This document shows, one piece after another, positions 1 to 7,416 of a stretch of 7,416 nucleotides of DNA. The DNA comes from an uncultured Clostridia bacterium. Its GTDB lineage: Bacteria > Bacillota > Clostridia > Oscillospirales > Ruminococcaceae. The translations under genes and the position numbers were made by a program. Under the pieces are notes generated by a model, which was not told the origin of the DNA, did no database searches, and saw only the letters and a list, made by a program, of their open reading frames with translations. The stretch is taken from positions 1-7,416 of the forward strand of contig CANRHA010000084.1 of NCBI GenBank assembly GCA_947630315.1, in the 5' to 3' direction. Within the stretch, counting starts at the first letter, position 1, and each line of letters opens with the position of its first letter.

Positions 1-659
1 GAGGAACTGTCAGTGTAGGTGTACCTGTAGGCAAAGTTGTTCCATGCGATCTGGCCAGGTTCGGACTCGCCGCTGACCATGGCGTCAAATTCAACGATGA
101 TGCGGCGGTATGTTGAGCTACTACCTGCATTCAGGTATGTGCCGACCGAATCATTTATTATAACGCGGATAGAACGGTCATCGGCAACTTTGAGACCGGT
201 TTCTTTATGCCAAACGCCATCGGCGGCATCACCTGAGAGCGATGCGTCTATACTACTTTTATCATGATTGACACTGTACTCGACTGTGTAGTTAGAGCTG
301 TCGATTTCCACACGAGGCAAACTCTCATTACCTTTATCGTCTATATCAACATAATAGACATGGACATTCGGACTCTCGTCGAATACTACCTTGAACTCGC
401 TGTTGCGTTCGCGGGTGTCGGTTATGGCGAGTTTGTCATCGGTCTGCGGCAGCGGATCGGCGAAAACAAGTTTTGTCAGCTTTTTGCTCGTATCCGTGTT
501 CTTATTATCGAAGAACAGGCTGTAGGTGAACGCCTTAGACGGATCATCGATGAAGATTTTGTTATTGTCCGGATCCTCGGAAGTTCCCTTTTCTGCGCTG
601 CCTTCCCTTCCGGTCGTCTTCTCATAAATTTCCTTGTGTGAGCCGGTAGGGAAGCCGGT
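1..659 (-). other. Stalk module D8, DUF11-like, reaching the window edge (residues 2253-2471)
   Basis: It starts with G-F-P-T-G-S-H-K-E-I-Y-E-K (Lys 2261 and nearby Lys 2265), then F-T-Y-S-L-F-F-D-N-K-N (Asn 2304), and F-A-D-P-L-P-Q-T (Asp 2320). It closes with P-G-Q-I-A-W-N-N-F-A-Y (Asn 2459/2460), a recognisable final-strand motif of this class of Gram-positive surface modules. The frame stays open past position 1, so more modules or a wall anchor may follow. Confidence 0.65.
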
Positions 660-3600
660 GTGAACGGTGACGATCGCTGACGACTCAACGCCCTTTCTCA
701 GGCCGTCGTCGTAGTCCTGACCGTGGGTCACATAGCCGGGGTCGAAGGTGTCGACGGGAATGACCTTTGCGGAGTTGATGAAGGAGCCGGCAGCTTGGGA
801 GACATCAAGGCCGGAAGGCATTTCGGAATTTACGGTCATGTCGACATGCCCGCCCGCGGGTATCGCGAGGGAGTAGGGCATGGGCCTTGAGCCGTTCTCA
901 TCGATATTGGCGTTTGAAAATTCTACTCTGAATGTCAGATCGCCGGTTTCAGCATCTTTTGTAAGGTAAATAGGAACAAAGAATGTGAAAGTACTTACGC
1001 TGTAATATTTCGTTTCAGATGGGTCGCTGGCATCATATTCGTGGTTACAATATGTAGTGGAAAGGTTAAGTTTTACCATGTGAGTAGAGACGAGATTCCA
1101 GCTGCCGCCATTTAATTTATACAGATCTCCGTTGACGTAGAGCTTGTATTCATTAAGATCAGATTTATCAAAAATGTGAGTATTTATAAGCACATAATCG
1201 CCATTGGAATCTTTATCCCATTTGGTAAAATTAAATAGATAATCTTTACCGTCTGTTGGCTGAGTAGCCGCTCTCAGCAGGCGGCCGTTGATTGTTTCAT
1301 TAGCGGCAGTATAAATACCGCTTACGCCCTCATAAAGAGTATAGTCCATCTTTCCGCTGAAGCGCAAGGGATATTGAATAGTGTCCTCAAAGTCAAACGG
1401 CATGGCGGCGTCGCCGTCGTTAAACAGCTTGACTTTCCAATTTATATCCTTTACGCCGGCAGAATACTGCCTTGCAGCGTCGCCATCGAGAGTCTTCTGC
1501 ACGCCCGGAATAATATCGCCTGGGATCACTTCAACGCTTGAAGCAAGAAAGACGGGGTTGTTCTTGTTGTGGGTTTCAAGATTTTTGACGCCGGTCGCTT
1601 CGGCTTCCTTTTTGCTCCAAAGCTTTCTGTCGCCGTCGTTGGGCGCGAGGTTGTTCGCGTCTGAAACCGAAACCCCTGCTTCGGTGTCGACGGTTACATT
1701 CGCTTCGTCAAGACCGGGAACATAGTATTCCATGAACGCCGAGTTTAGAGCGGTATCGGATTTTGATTTTTCGAGATCTTCTTGTGAACCCGTGACTGCC
1801 GTGAAGACGATCTGGGTATATTCGCCCTCGTTGAGGTATACTCCGTTGTCGTCATAGGAAATATCTGTTTTATTAGCGCTGTCTCTTTTAGAAAACGTGA
1901 ACTTAACCGTACTGCCGTCGGTTGTTGCCGCAATCTTTACCTGTCTGAATCTGGAGGTATTTTCATTTTCTTCGTTTGAATAGTAAGCATCGTCTGCTGC
2001 CCTTACAACTATATTTTTAAATCCTCCGGATACAGCCTCACCAATGCTGGTGGTAACGCCTATGCCTCCAACATACATACCCGTCCATGTTGCCATGTAC
2101 CAGTTATCGCCATTATCCGGCAGCCACTTTGTACCAACGGCCGCCCTCAGCGACAGGAACTCAAACCCCTCCGGCAGGACGTCATATACATCATTTAGGT
2201 ACAGCTTGCCTTCGCCGGTGTTTTCGATGATTATATAGTACGTTACGGTGTTGAGCTGGACTTTCTGCTGATCTCGTTTACCCTCGGTGTTATAGGAATA
2301 ATGCGTGCGGTCGCGGCCGATATAATAATCATAAAATTTCCTATCTTGGGGATCTGACACGTTATATGTACCTATCTCATAAACGCCCTTCTGCAAAAAC
2401 GCCTTGCCGGGGTTGATCAGGGTGTGCTCAACGCGGTCTTCCATGCCGTAGACAAAGAGCGAGTTTTCTACGGGTTTGTCCTTGTGATCTTCTTCACCGC
2501 TGCCTTTGGTGACTTCATCATGATAGTTATCCCAGTCATCGCCTGTCGGGAATGTCAGCGTAACATAGAAGTAAATGCTCTGCTGCGGGGCAAAGCTGAA
2601 TTTCAGCTTATCGTCAAAGTCGATTATCTGGCGGTCGCCGTCGCCGGATTTAATCTCCCAAAGCTCACCGACGGCGCCGGTAGTCGACATTTTTCCGTCA
2701 ACAATTTCGACATCTACATATCCTTCGCCATCTTCACCGTAGGTGATCTTCGGGTTCGAGGAATCTTTCACCCATTCCAAAGATACGTTTTCGGTAGACC
2801 ATGTGAATTTATCGTATGTCTGCGGGAGAAGGTCGTAGATCTGCTTGCCGGTCAGATTTATCGTTTGGTCGGCGCTGTTGTTGTAAAGGCGCATACGGTA
2901 CAGGACCGTGTTTTTAGACTCGGTTATGCCGGAAATGTCGGCGACCTTATCGAGCGCGGGAACTCCGGCGCGTTCAAGAGTGATCTTCTTTTCAAACTTG
3001 AGCAGGGTGCCGTCATGGATAAGGTTTTCGGTGATTCGCCTGCCGGGTATATCGTTTACCCAAACGCCGTTGTTGAGGCTCCATTTTTCGAGACTGCCGG
3101 CGTCCTTGCCGAGGCAGATTTCGCGGTTTGTGGTGATCTTGTACTGAATTACCTGCTCGTATTCAATAGGCAGGGTGTCGACGAAGTAGAAGTACAAAAG
3201 TGTATCGAAGCCGGTCCTGACGCCGCTTTCTTTTGTTTCGGCGACTTCGATTCGGTCGCAGTAATACTTGTCAAACTGAACGCCTTTGTAGGTATATTTG
3301 CCGCCGGAAACACCGTTAAGGTTAAGGGCATAGTACGCCCTTCCGCCGACGTAGTGAAGTTCGGTATACGCAGTCCACTCCGCGCCGCTGTTGAGATCTA
3401 CAGGGGCCAAAACTACCTGCAGCCCCTCCATGTGGTCGACGACGGGCAGGGTGTCATATGTGCCGGTGCCCCAGTGTTTAAGTCTGAGGACATAGTCCAT
3501 ATCCATGTCGAGGCGGAGCTTTTCGGTGATCCTCTCGTTGCCGCCGTCCTGCGTGCCGTATTCGGTGCCGTCGATGATGGCGTCCTTGATGATGTCGAGG

Positions 3601-6600
3601 TCGTTTTTGATGTAGTACGGATTGCCGTCGTTAGATTCAACGTACTGCACATCTTCGTCTGCTGAATTTTTCAGGGCAGCCGCATTTTTGACTTCAAATC
3701 TTGTGCCGGTATCGAACCAAGTATTTGTCTGCCAATCGTGTGTAGCCTCGCCGTTCCAGCCGGCTCGGTAATGGTAATCTACATCCATGGCGTGCATAGC
3801 GTCGCGGGAGTATATTGTCTTTTCACCGGGAACTACGTCTCCTTCCAGCATCATGAAAGAATCTTTGGTACGTGTATTGACCCTGATGTTGACTTCTTCT
3901 CCGGGTGCAAAGGTTATGCCCTTATCTACCGTATGCCACTTGAGAAGATAGCCGGTTTGGCGTCCGACATACATTTTTAATTCTTCCATAGCTTCTGCAA
4001 GCGTGGAATAGTCGCCGCCTTCGCCTATGGTTTTATTGACTTCTCCGTACGACATCTTAATCCGTTTCGTAGTCGTATCATAGGTATATACAACGTCAGC
4101 TACAGAACCGTTGAATCTTTTATATCTGCCCTCTGTAAGCTCGGTCTGACCGGTTACAGGGTCTACTGCGCTTTCGTCATAAATAGGATAATCGGAAAGG
4201 TCGTTGACCGTTGAATCAAGATATGAGGGCGTACCGACGGTTTCGCCGTCAACAGCGGTAAACTGCTCGGTGGGAACCGATTCACCGCTATTGAGGAAAT
4301 ATGCATTCGATACTGTGATTTCAAGGTATTCGCCGTAGGTTTCTTCTCTGAATAAACGCTCTATTTCTTCCGGCTCAATGTAGCTCTGAGTGTTATTGAG
4401 CCAATCCCACATCTGAAGCATCGGCGCATTATAGGCGCTCTCGTTCCATATCCTGATGGTATAAACGGCGGGTTCGTTCATTCTCGTCGGCGGATTTCCG
4501 ACAAGGGTTTTGGACATGCTGAGCTTTCCCTCTCCGGCATTGACCGTTGCGTCGTCGGATTTGGCGTTCAGATCATCATGATCACCGTGGGTGTAGGTTA
4601 TATGCGCTTTGACATCGTTATTCACGGTATATGAGGTTATCTCGGGGCGACTTTCATCGCGAAGGATAATATCCCCGCCGAACGAGATCATCGCGCTGGT
4701 GGCGTCTATGCTTATTTCGGAGGGGCGGGAGGTTTCAAGGCTCGAATTTTCAACCGTCCACACCACCGAGAGCTTATCGTCGGTTTTGTCAAGCTTTATG
4801 TCGGTGATGTTTCCCGCAACGCCGCCGAAGCCGCTGACCTGCGCGACAAGGTATTCTTTCTCACCTATAACGGCATAGACCGAGGCGGAGCTTCCGGTTA
4901 AAACTTTACGGATATTTTCTGTGCTTATCCCGTCGCGCCATTTCAGTCCTTCGGGCAGATTGAAAGTATCGGTAAATTCAACTTCGGTGACATAATCTGC
5001 GCCGTATTCCGTTCCGGAGCCTGATGAGCCGGCGCTGCCCGAGGTGAGCGCAAGGCTGTAGGCTATGGGCTTTAAAGCGATTGCACCGTCGGCTGCGGAT
5101 TTCTGAAATTCAAGGGGATATTGGGCGGCGTTCTGTATCCTTTTCTTTTCAAGGGTAAAGTCCTTATGCTTGGTATTCCAATCTATCTGCACATAATTGG
5201 GTGAAACATATGCGTTGTCATATGTTCCGCCGGGATAGTAGATTTCGCTGTCCGACAGATTTTCCTTGCTGAGCGCCGCCGCCCAGACATAGGCGGAGGT
5301 GCCGCTCGGGGCGGGATAATTTAACGTAGTTATGGAAATTCCCGAGTTGTCAGTGTTGCCTCCCGTCGTCGGAATAAAATCAAAGTACCAGATGTTCTTT
5401 TCCGGAACCTTTTTCGGACCCTCAACGCTGAAATTATCTTCGTTTCTCGAAGTTATCATGGGGTCGGTGAACCATCTCATGTCGCTCGCCATGACATAAA
5501 CGCGGTAAAACTCGGTGCCGTAGTTTGATACGTTCAACTCAATATTGGCGGTTTCGCCGGTTAAAAGATCACTTTTGCCGCCGGTAACGGATATGCCGTC
5601 TTCGTTGCTGCCATATTTTGCCTTTGTGCTGGACGCCGCGGAGGACGAACTGAGGTCTTCTTTGGGATCCTTTTTCGTAGCGTTGCTGATTTTTGTTCCC
5701 TCAAAAGCGGCGTCGGGTATGGAAGACGAGTTAGCAAAAAGTTCCTTGATTTCGCCGGCTTCGGTCTTATCGTTGACCGAGGCAAGATCGGCCGCGTCGG
5801 TGAAGGCAAATTCCGAGAGGGTGACGGCGGAAGGATCGTCAACCGTTACCGACTTTGCGGCGCTGTCCTTGAAGGCGTTTGAAGCTATGCCGGTGACGTT
5901 ATAGCCGCCTACCGAAGCGGGAATATTGACGCTTTCAAGCGATTTTTTGGCATAAACAAGGCTCAGCCCGCCGTCTTCAAGAAGATAGAGGTTTCCGTCG
6001 CCGTCGGTGAGGTATGTCTGCTCGCCGGTGCCGTCGCCGAAAATACCGCCCACAGGGTCGCCCGCAGGAAGCGTGAAGACGGCATTAGCCGGGAAAACGA
6101 TATCTGAGGTGTGGCCGTTTGCGGCAATCAGAAAATCGCGGTTGAGCACGCTGACGTCCTCGCCTATTGTAAGAACAAATCCGGGAGTGCCGTTGAAAAT
6201 ATCGGTGCTGCACTTTTCTATGTTCGCGTTCAGGGTGAAGCTGCGAAGGCTTGTCATGTTGGCGAATGCAGTAGGATTTATCTTTGTTACCGTCGAGGGA
6301 ATGCTCAGCTCGGAGATGGAGGAGCATTTATTAAAGGTGCCGGTGTTGATGGTCTTTAGATTTACAAATTTATTAAGATCGACCGCAAGCAGCGAGGTGC
6401 AGCCGTCAAAAGCTTCGTAAGCGGTTGTATCCGCAAGAACGTCTTTTTGGAAGGTTATTGTTTCAAGAGACGAGCAGCCGTCTATGCACACTCCGCCGGA
6501 GGTGTCGAGATCGGAGGCAAAGATGATGCTCTTTAAATTGGTGTTGTTAAACTCTCTAAAGTATTCAAGATTGGTCAGCGGAGTAAGGTCGAGGGTTTCG

Positions 6601-7416
6601 ATCTGAGTGGATTCTGTGCAAAACGCAAGAGCATTTATCCTCGGATTGGGGGCAAAAATCAATTCTTTTAAAGATGTGCAGCCGCTGCAGATAGAATTTA
6701 CATTTTCGTACGAACCGTTGGGCTTTTCCCGCTGTGAGAAATTTGAGGGTATATATAGCGTCTCGAGAGATGTGCAATACGCAAACATGCGATCCGGTAT
6801 ATAAACGGTATCCGCCTTTAAATTTTCAAGATTTATGTTCTTAAGAGCCTTCATATTGCTGAACGAAGGCGGGTTTGTCATAACATAGTTTTCCTCAAAA
6901 TAAACAGTTTCAAGGCTGTTTGTGCTGATGAAAGCGTTGGGATCTATCGTTCTGACCGTCGAGGGGATAGTGATCGACTTTATCCCGGAATTGTTGAAAG
7001 CGTTCAAGCCGATATTATCAAGAGCGATAAGGCTGTCAAGGTCTACGGAGTTGAGCGACTGGCAGTTTGCAAAGCAGTTGGTCGGCAGCTCTGTGATGTG
7101 AGAGTTTACGCCCTGAAAATCGACTGCGACAAGACCGTGCATATTAATGAAGGCTGACGCGCCGATTTCGGTCACGCTGTCGTTGATCACGACCATATTT
7201 ATAAGGGGAAAATAATTCGTGCCGTCGATCGTCAGAAGCTTTCTGAGAGTGGAATTGTCCGGGATCTTCGTGCCGGTGAAGGTAAGGGTATAACCGCCGC
7301 TTGCGTTTATTGCAATAACAAAGTCATACCCTTCTTCGGAGAGCTCCTCATGAACGATAGAGGCGGTCATAATGCCGTAGTTATCCGGGGCATAGCAAAG
7401 CTCGGTGTGCACATGC
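1..7416 (-). CDS. Giant BspA-type leucine-rich-repeat surface protein with DUF11-like repeat stalk (partial at both ends)
   Basis: One minus-strand frame (codons on + positions 3k to 3k+2) is open for 2,471 codons with no stop; both edges cut through the gene. Seen in the translation: a leucine-rich-repeat head at residues 40-578 with units of the type aF-x-x-C-x-S-L-x-x-(I/V), a Ser/Lys linker, and about eight beta-rich modules to residue 2471. Many modules carry a Y-x-(I/L)-x-(I/L/V)-x-N strand followed by D-x-L-P. From family knowledge, BspA-like repeats occur in secreted or surface proteins that bind host or matrix components, and DUF11/D2-like modules form adhesin stalks. I infer an exported, wall-attached adhesin. 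No signal peptide, transmembrane segment or sortase signal is visible, because both termini are missing. No frameshift or internal stop was found, so it looks intact. The exact ligand is unknown. Confidence is very high for the reading frame and good for the class. Confidence 0.95.
660..1538 (-). other. Stalk module D7, DUF11/D2-isopeptide-like with AT-rich insertion (residues 1960-2252)
   Basis: It opens with V-I-P-G-D-I-I-P-G-V-Q-K-T-L (Lys 1974), then I-N-W-K-V-K-L-F-N-D-G (Asn 1999), F-E-D-T-I-Q-Y-P-L (Glu 2010, Asp 2011) and a late strand F-I-N-S-A-K-V (Asn 2214). The middle, roughly residues 2052-2150, is encoded by much more AT-rich DNA and contains the third stalk cysteine (Cys 2123). 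This may be an inserted subdomain. The K-T-L start matches that of D3. Confidence 0.65.
1539..2417 (-). other. Stalk module D6, DUF11-like (residues 1667-1959)
   Basis: The best match to the DUF11 pattern in the window: K-A-F-L-Q-K-G-V (Lys 1671, 1676), V-T-Y-Y-I-I-I-E-N-T-G-E-G (Asn 1732), then L-N-D-V-Y-D-V-L-P-E-G-F-E-F-L (Asp 1742/1745, Pro 1748). It ends with L-N-S-A-F-M-E-Y-Y (Asn 1891). An extra Tyr/Arg-rich segment (D-Y-Y-I-G-R-D-R-T) lies between the lysine strand and the Y-x-I strand, making the module longer than D5. A linker of about 60 residues follows the last strand. Confidence 0.75.
2418..3005 (-). other. Stalk module D5, DUF11/D2-isopeptide-like (residues 1471-1666)
   Basis: A clear family pattern: L-L-K-F-E-K-K-I-T-L (Lys 1473, 1476, 1477), then V-L-Y-R-M-R-L-Y-N-N (Tyr 1506, Asn 1511/1512), then I-Y-D-L-L-P-Q-T (Asp 1528), and a last strand V-E-N-S-L-F-V-Y-G (Asn 1651). 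The strand Y-F-Y-V-T-L-T-F-P lies just before the end. First-strand Lys, mid-domain Asp and last-strand Asn are all present. Confidence 0.65.
3006..3710 (-). other. Stalk module D4, diverged DUF11-like (residues 1236-1470)
   Basis: It begins near T-G-T-R-F-E-V-K-N and has an acidic stretch rich in Asp, Asn and Gly. The strand Y-V-L-R-L-K-H-W-G (Tyr 1308) precedes L-P-V-V-D-H-M-E-G-L (Asp 1327), a reordered form of the usual D-x-L-P segment. The usual Asn at the end of the Y-x-x strand is missing. It holds two of the only three cysteines in the stalk (Cys 1386 and Cys 1434). It ends with a Y-K-I-T-T-N strand and a tail leading into D5. The assignment rests on position and overall pattern. Confidence 0.45.
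3711..4526 (-). other. Stalk module D3, DUF11-like, enlarged (residues 964-1235)
   Basis: It starts with G-K-L-S-M-S-K-T-L-V-G (Lys 964, Lys 969), followed by the strand V-Y-T-I-R-I-W-N (Tyr 985, Asn 991) and M-W-D-W-L (Asp 1004) in place of D-x-L-P. At roughly 270 residues it is longer than D2 or D5. It includes a predicted helix around L-A-E-A-M-E-E-L-K and a later strand pair beginning F-A-P-G-E-E-V-N-I. It may be two small modules fused or one with a large insertion. No clear last-strand N-S/N-x was located. Confidence 0.5.
4527..5162 (-). other. Stalk module D2, DUF11/D2-isopeptide-like (residues 752-963)
   Basis: It opens with D-F-T-L-E-K-K-R (Lys 757/758). A strand I-A-Y-S-L-A-L follows, then F-T-D-T-F-N-L-P-E-G-L-K-W (Asp 816, Pro 821), which is the family's D-x-L-P-x-G-L signature with a small insertion. 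A Ser/Gly-rich loop (S-G-S-A-G-S-S-G-S-G) interrupts the middle. It ends with Y-T-V-N-N-D-V (Asn 932/933). The Lys, Asp and Asn order is compatible with an internal isopeptide bond. Confidence 0.65.
5163..5597 (-). other. Stalk module D1, DUF11-like (residues 607-751)
   Basis: This module begins with L-L-T-G-E-T-A-N-I-E-L and V-S-N-Y-G (Asn 631). That resembles the DUF11 pattern in which a Gly-(D/E)-T turn leads into a strand ending in N-x-G. It closes with Y-D-N-A-Y-V-S (Asn 734). The first-strand lysine and the D-x-L-P segment of the later modules are not clear; the equivalent region reads M-A-S-D-M-R-W-F. It is either a diverged member or a different beta-sandwich type. Boundaries are approximate. 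Confidence 0.55.
5598..5681 (-). other. Ser/Lys-rich interdomain linker (residues 579-606)
   Basis: A low-complexity polar stretch contains K-K-D-P-K-E-D-L followed by S-S-S-S-A-A-S-S-T-K. It separates the leucine-rich head from the first beta-sandwich module and is probably a flexible, exposed hinge. No repeat or cleavage motif was recognised in it. Confidence 0.65.
5682..6020 (-). repeat. BspA-type leucine-rich repeats, block B (residues 466-578)
   Basis: A second, shorter LRR block follows a Gly/Asp-rich break (G-D-P-V-G-G, then G-D-G-T-G-E, about residues 452-465). It starts with Y-L-T-D-G-D-G-N-L-Y (from residue 468), then V-N-I-P-A-S-V-G-G-Y-N-V-T-G-I (from residue 496) and A-S-N-A-F (Phe 515). 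This is the typical re-start of a BspA array, where an I-P-x-x-V-x-G-Y-x-V-T-x-I strand precedes the first Phe. Two weaker units follow, ending near I-P-D-A-A-F-E-G-T. The cysteines of block A are absent here. Confidence 0.8.
6066..7298 (-). repeat. BspA-type leucine-rich repeats, block A (residues 40-450)
   Basis: About 14 imperfect units of roughly 23-25 residues. The block opens in the usual BspA way: a G-Y-T-L-T-F-T-G strand (residues 41-48), then V-V-I-N-D-S-V-T-E-I-G (about 75-85) and A-S-A-F. Units then follow with N-C-Q-S-L (Cys 118), Y-C-T-S-L (Cys 214), G-C-T-S-L (Cys 246), G-C-S-S-L (Cys 314), G-C-T-S-L (Cys 339) and K-C-S-S-I (Cys 364). The last three cysteines are exactly 25 residues apart. 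I-P-S-T-V strands occur twice. This matches the LRR_5 / BspA family, which forms a curved solenoid used for binding. Some units, around residues 220-300, are irregular in length. Confidence 0.9.

Noticed and set aside
438..455. L-P-Q-T-D as a sortase (LPxTG) signal
   Set aside because: It lies in the D-x-L-P strand of D8, lacks the Gly, and is followed by more folded sequence instead of a hydrophobic segment and basic tail. The same L-P-Q-T occurs in D5 for the same structural reason.
37..641. Plus-strand ORFs of 76 and 125 codons at the left edge
   Set aside because: They lie fully inside the coding sequence of module D8, where the minus strand gives a clear Y-x-L-x-x-D-N, D-x-L-P, W-N-N-F-A-Y series. 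They are shadows.
2424..3665. Plus-strand ORF of 413 codons as a real gene
   Set aside because: It is codon-on-codon antisense to the giant minus-strand frame, which has clear LRR and DUF11-like motifs throughout. The antisense translation shows no domain pattern.
3990..4035. G-D-Y-S-T-L-A-E-A as a pectinesterase-like motif
   Set aside because: The resemblance is a short local match inside module D3 with no other part of that enzyme family nearby.
4609..6420. Plus-strand ORFs of 89, 119 and 137 codons and small minus ORFs in other frames
   Set aside because: All overlap the leucine-rich head or modules D1-D2 in the wrong frame, and their translations show no repeat, motif or membrane segment.
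7371..7373. Internal ATG near the right edge as the gene start
   Set aside because: The frame remains open upstream to the window edge, no signal peptide follows this Met, and no ribosome binding site was evident.

Overview
The window is the interior of one very large gene on the minus strand. The minus frame whose codons begin at + positions divisible by 3 is open from the right edge (first full codon 7415-7413) to the left edge (last full codon 5-3). I translated it codon by codon and found 2,471 sense codons and no stop. There is no start, signal peptide, stop, cell-wall anchor or intergenic gap, so both ends of the protein lie outside the window. All shorter ORFs in the other frames look like shadows of this gene. 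Residue numbers below count from the first full codon (residue 1 = 7415-7413), not from the true N-terminus.

Layout in protein order (right to left on the + strand): about 40 residues of upstream sequence; a BspA-type leucine-rich-repeat head in two blocks (about residues 40-450 and 466-578); a short Ser/Lys-rich linker (579-606); then a long stalk of about eight diverged beta-sandwich modules (D1-D8, residues 607-2471). The modules resemble the DUF11 / 'conserved repeat' prealbumin-like family and fimbrial D2-type isopeptide domains. The last one, D8, is nearly complete at the left edge. Module boundaries are my estimates from recurring motifs.

The design (repeat head on a long, almost cysteine-free beta-domain stalk) is that of a secreted surface adhesin. 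In several stalk modules a lysine in the first strand, an aspartate in the D-x-L-P segment and an asparagine in the last strand recur in order. This suggests, but does not prove, internal Lys-Asn isopeptide cross-links.

Organism: BspA-like repeats joined to DUF11/D2-like modules, moderate GC and this codon use fit an uncultured gut-type Clostridia member (Oscillospiraceae or a relative). This is inference only, as no phylogenetic marker is present. I saw no RNA gene, mobile element, CRISPR array, promoter or terminator. No undescribed multi-gene system is visible; the interest lies in this giant protein's architecture.
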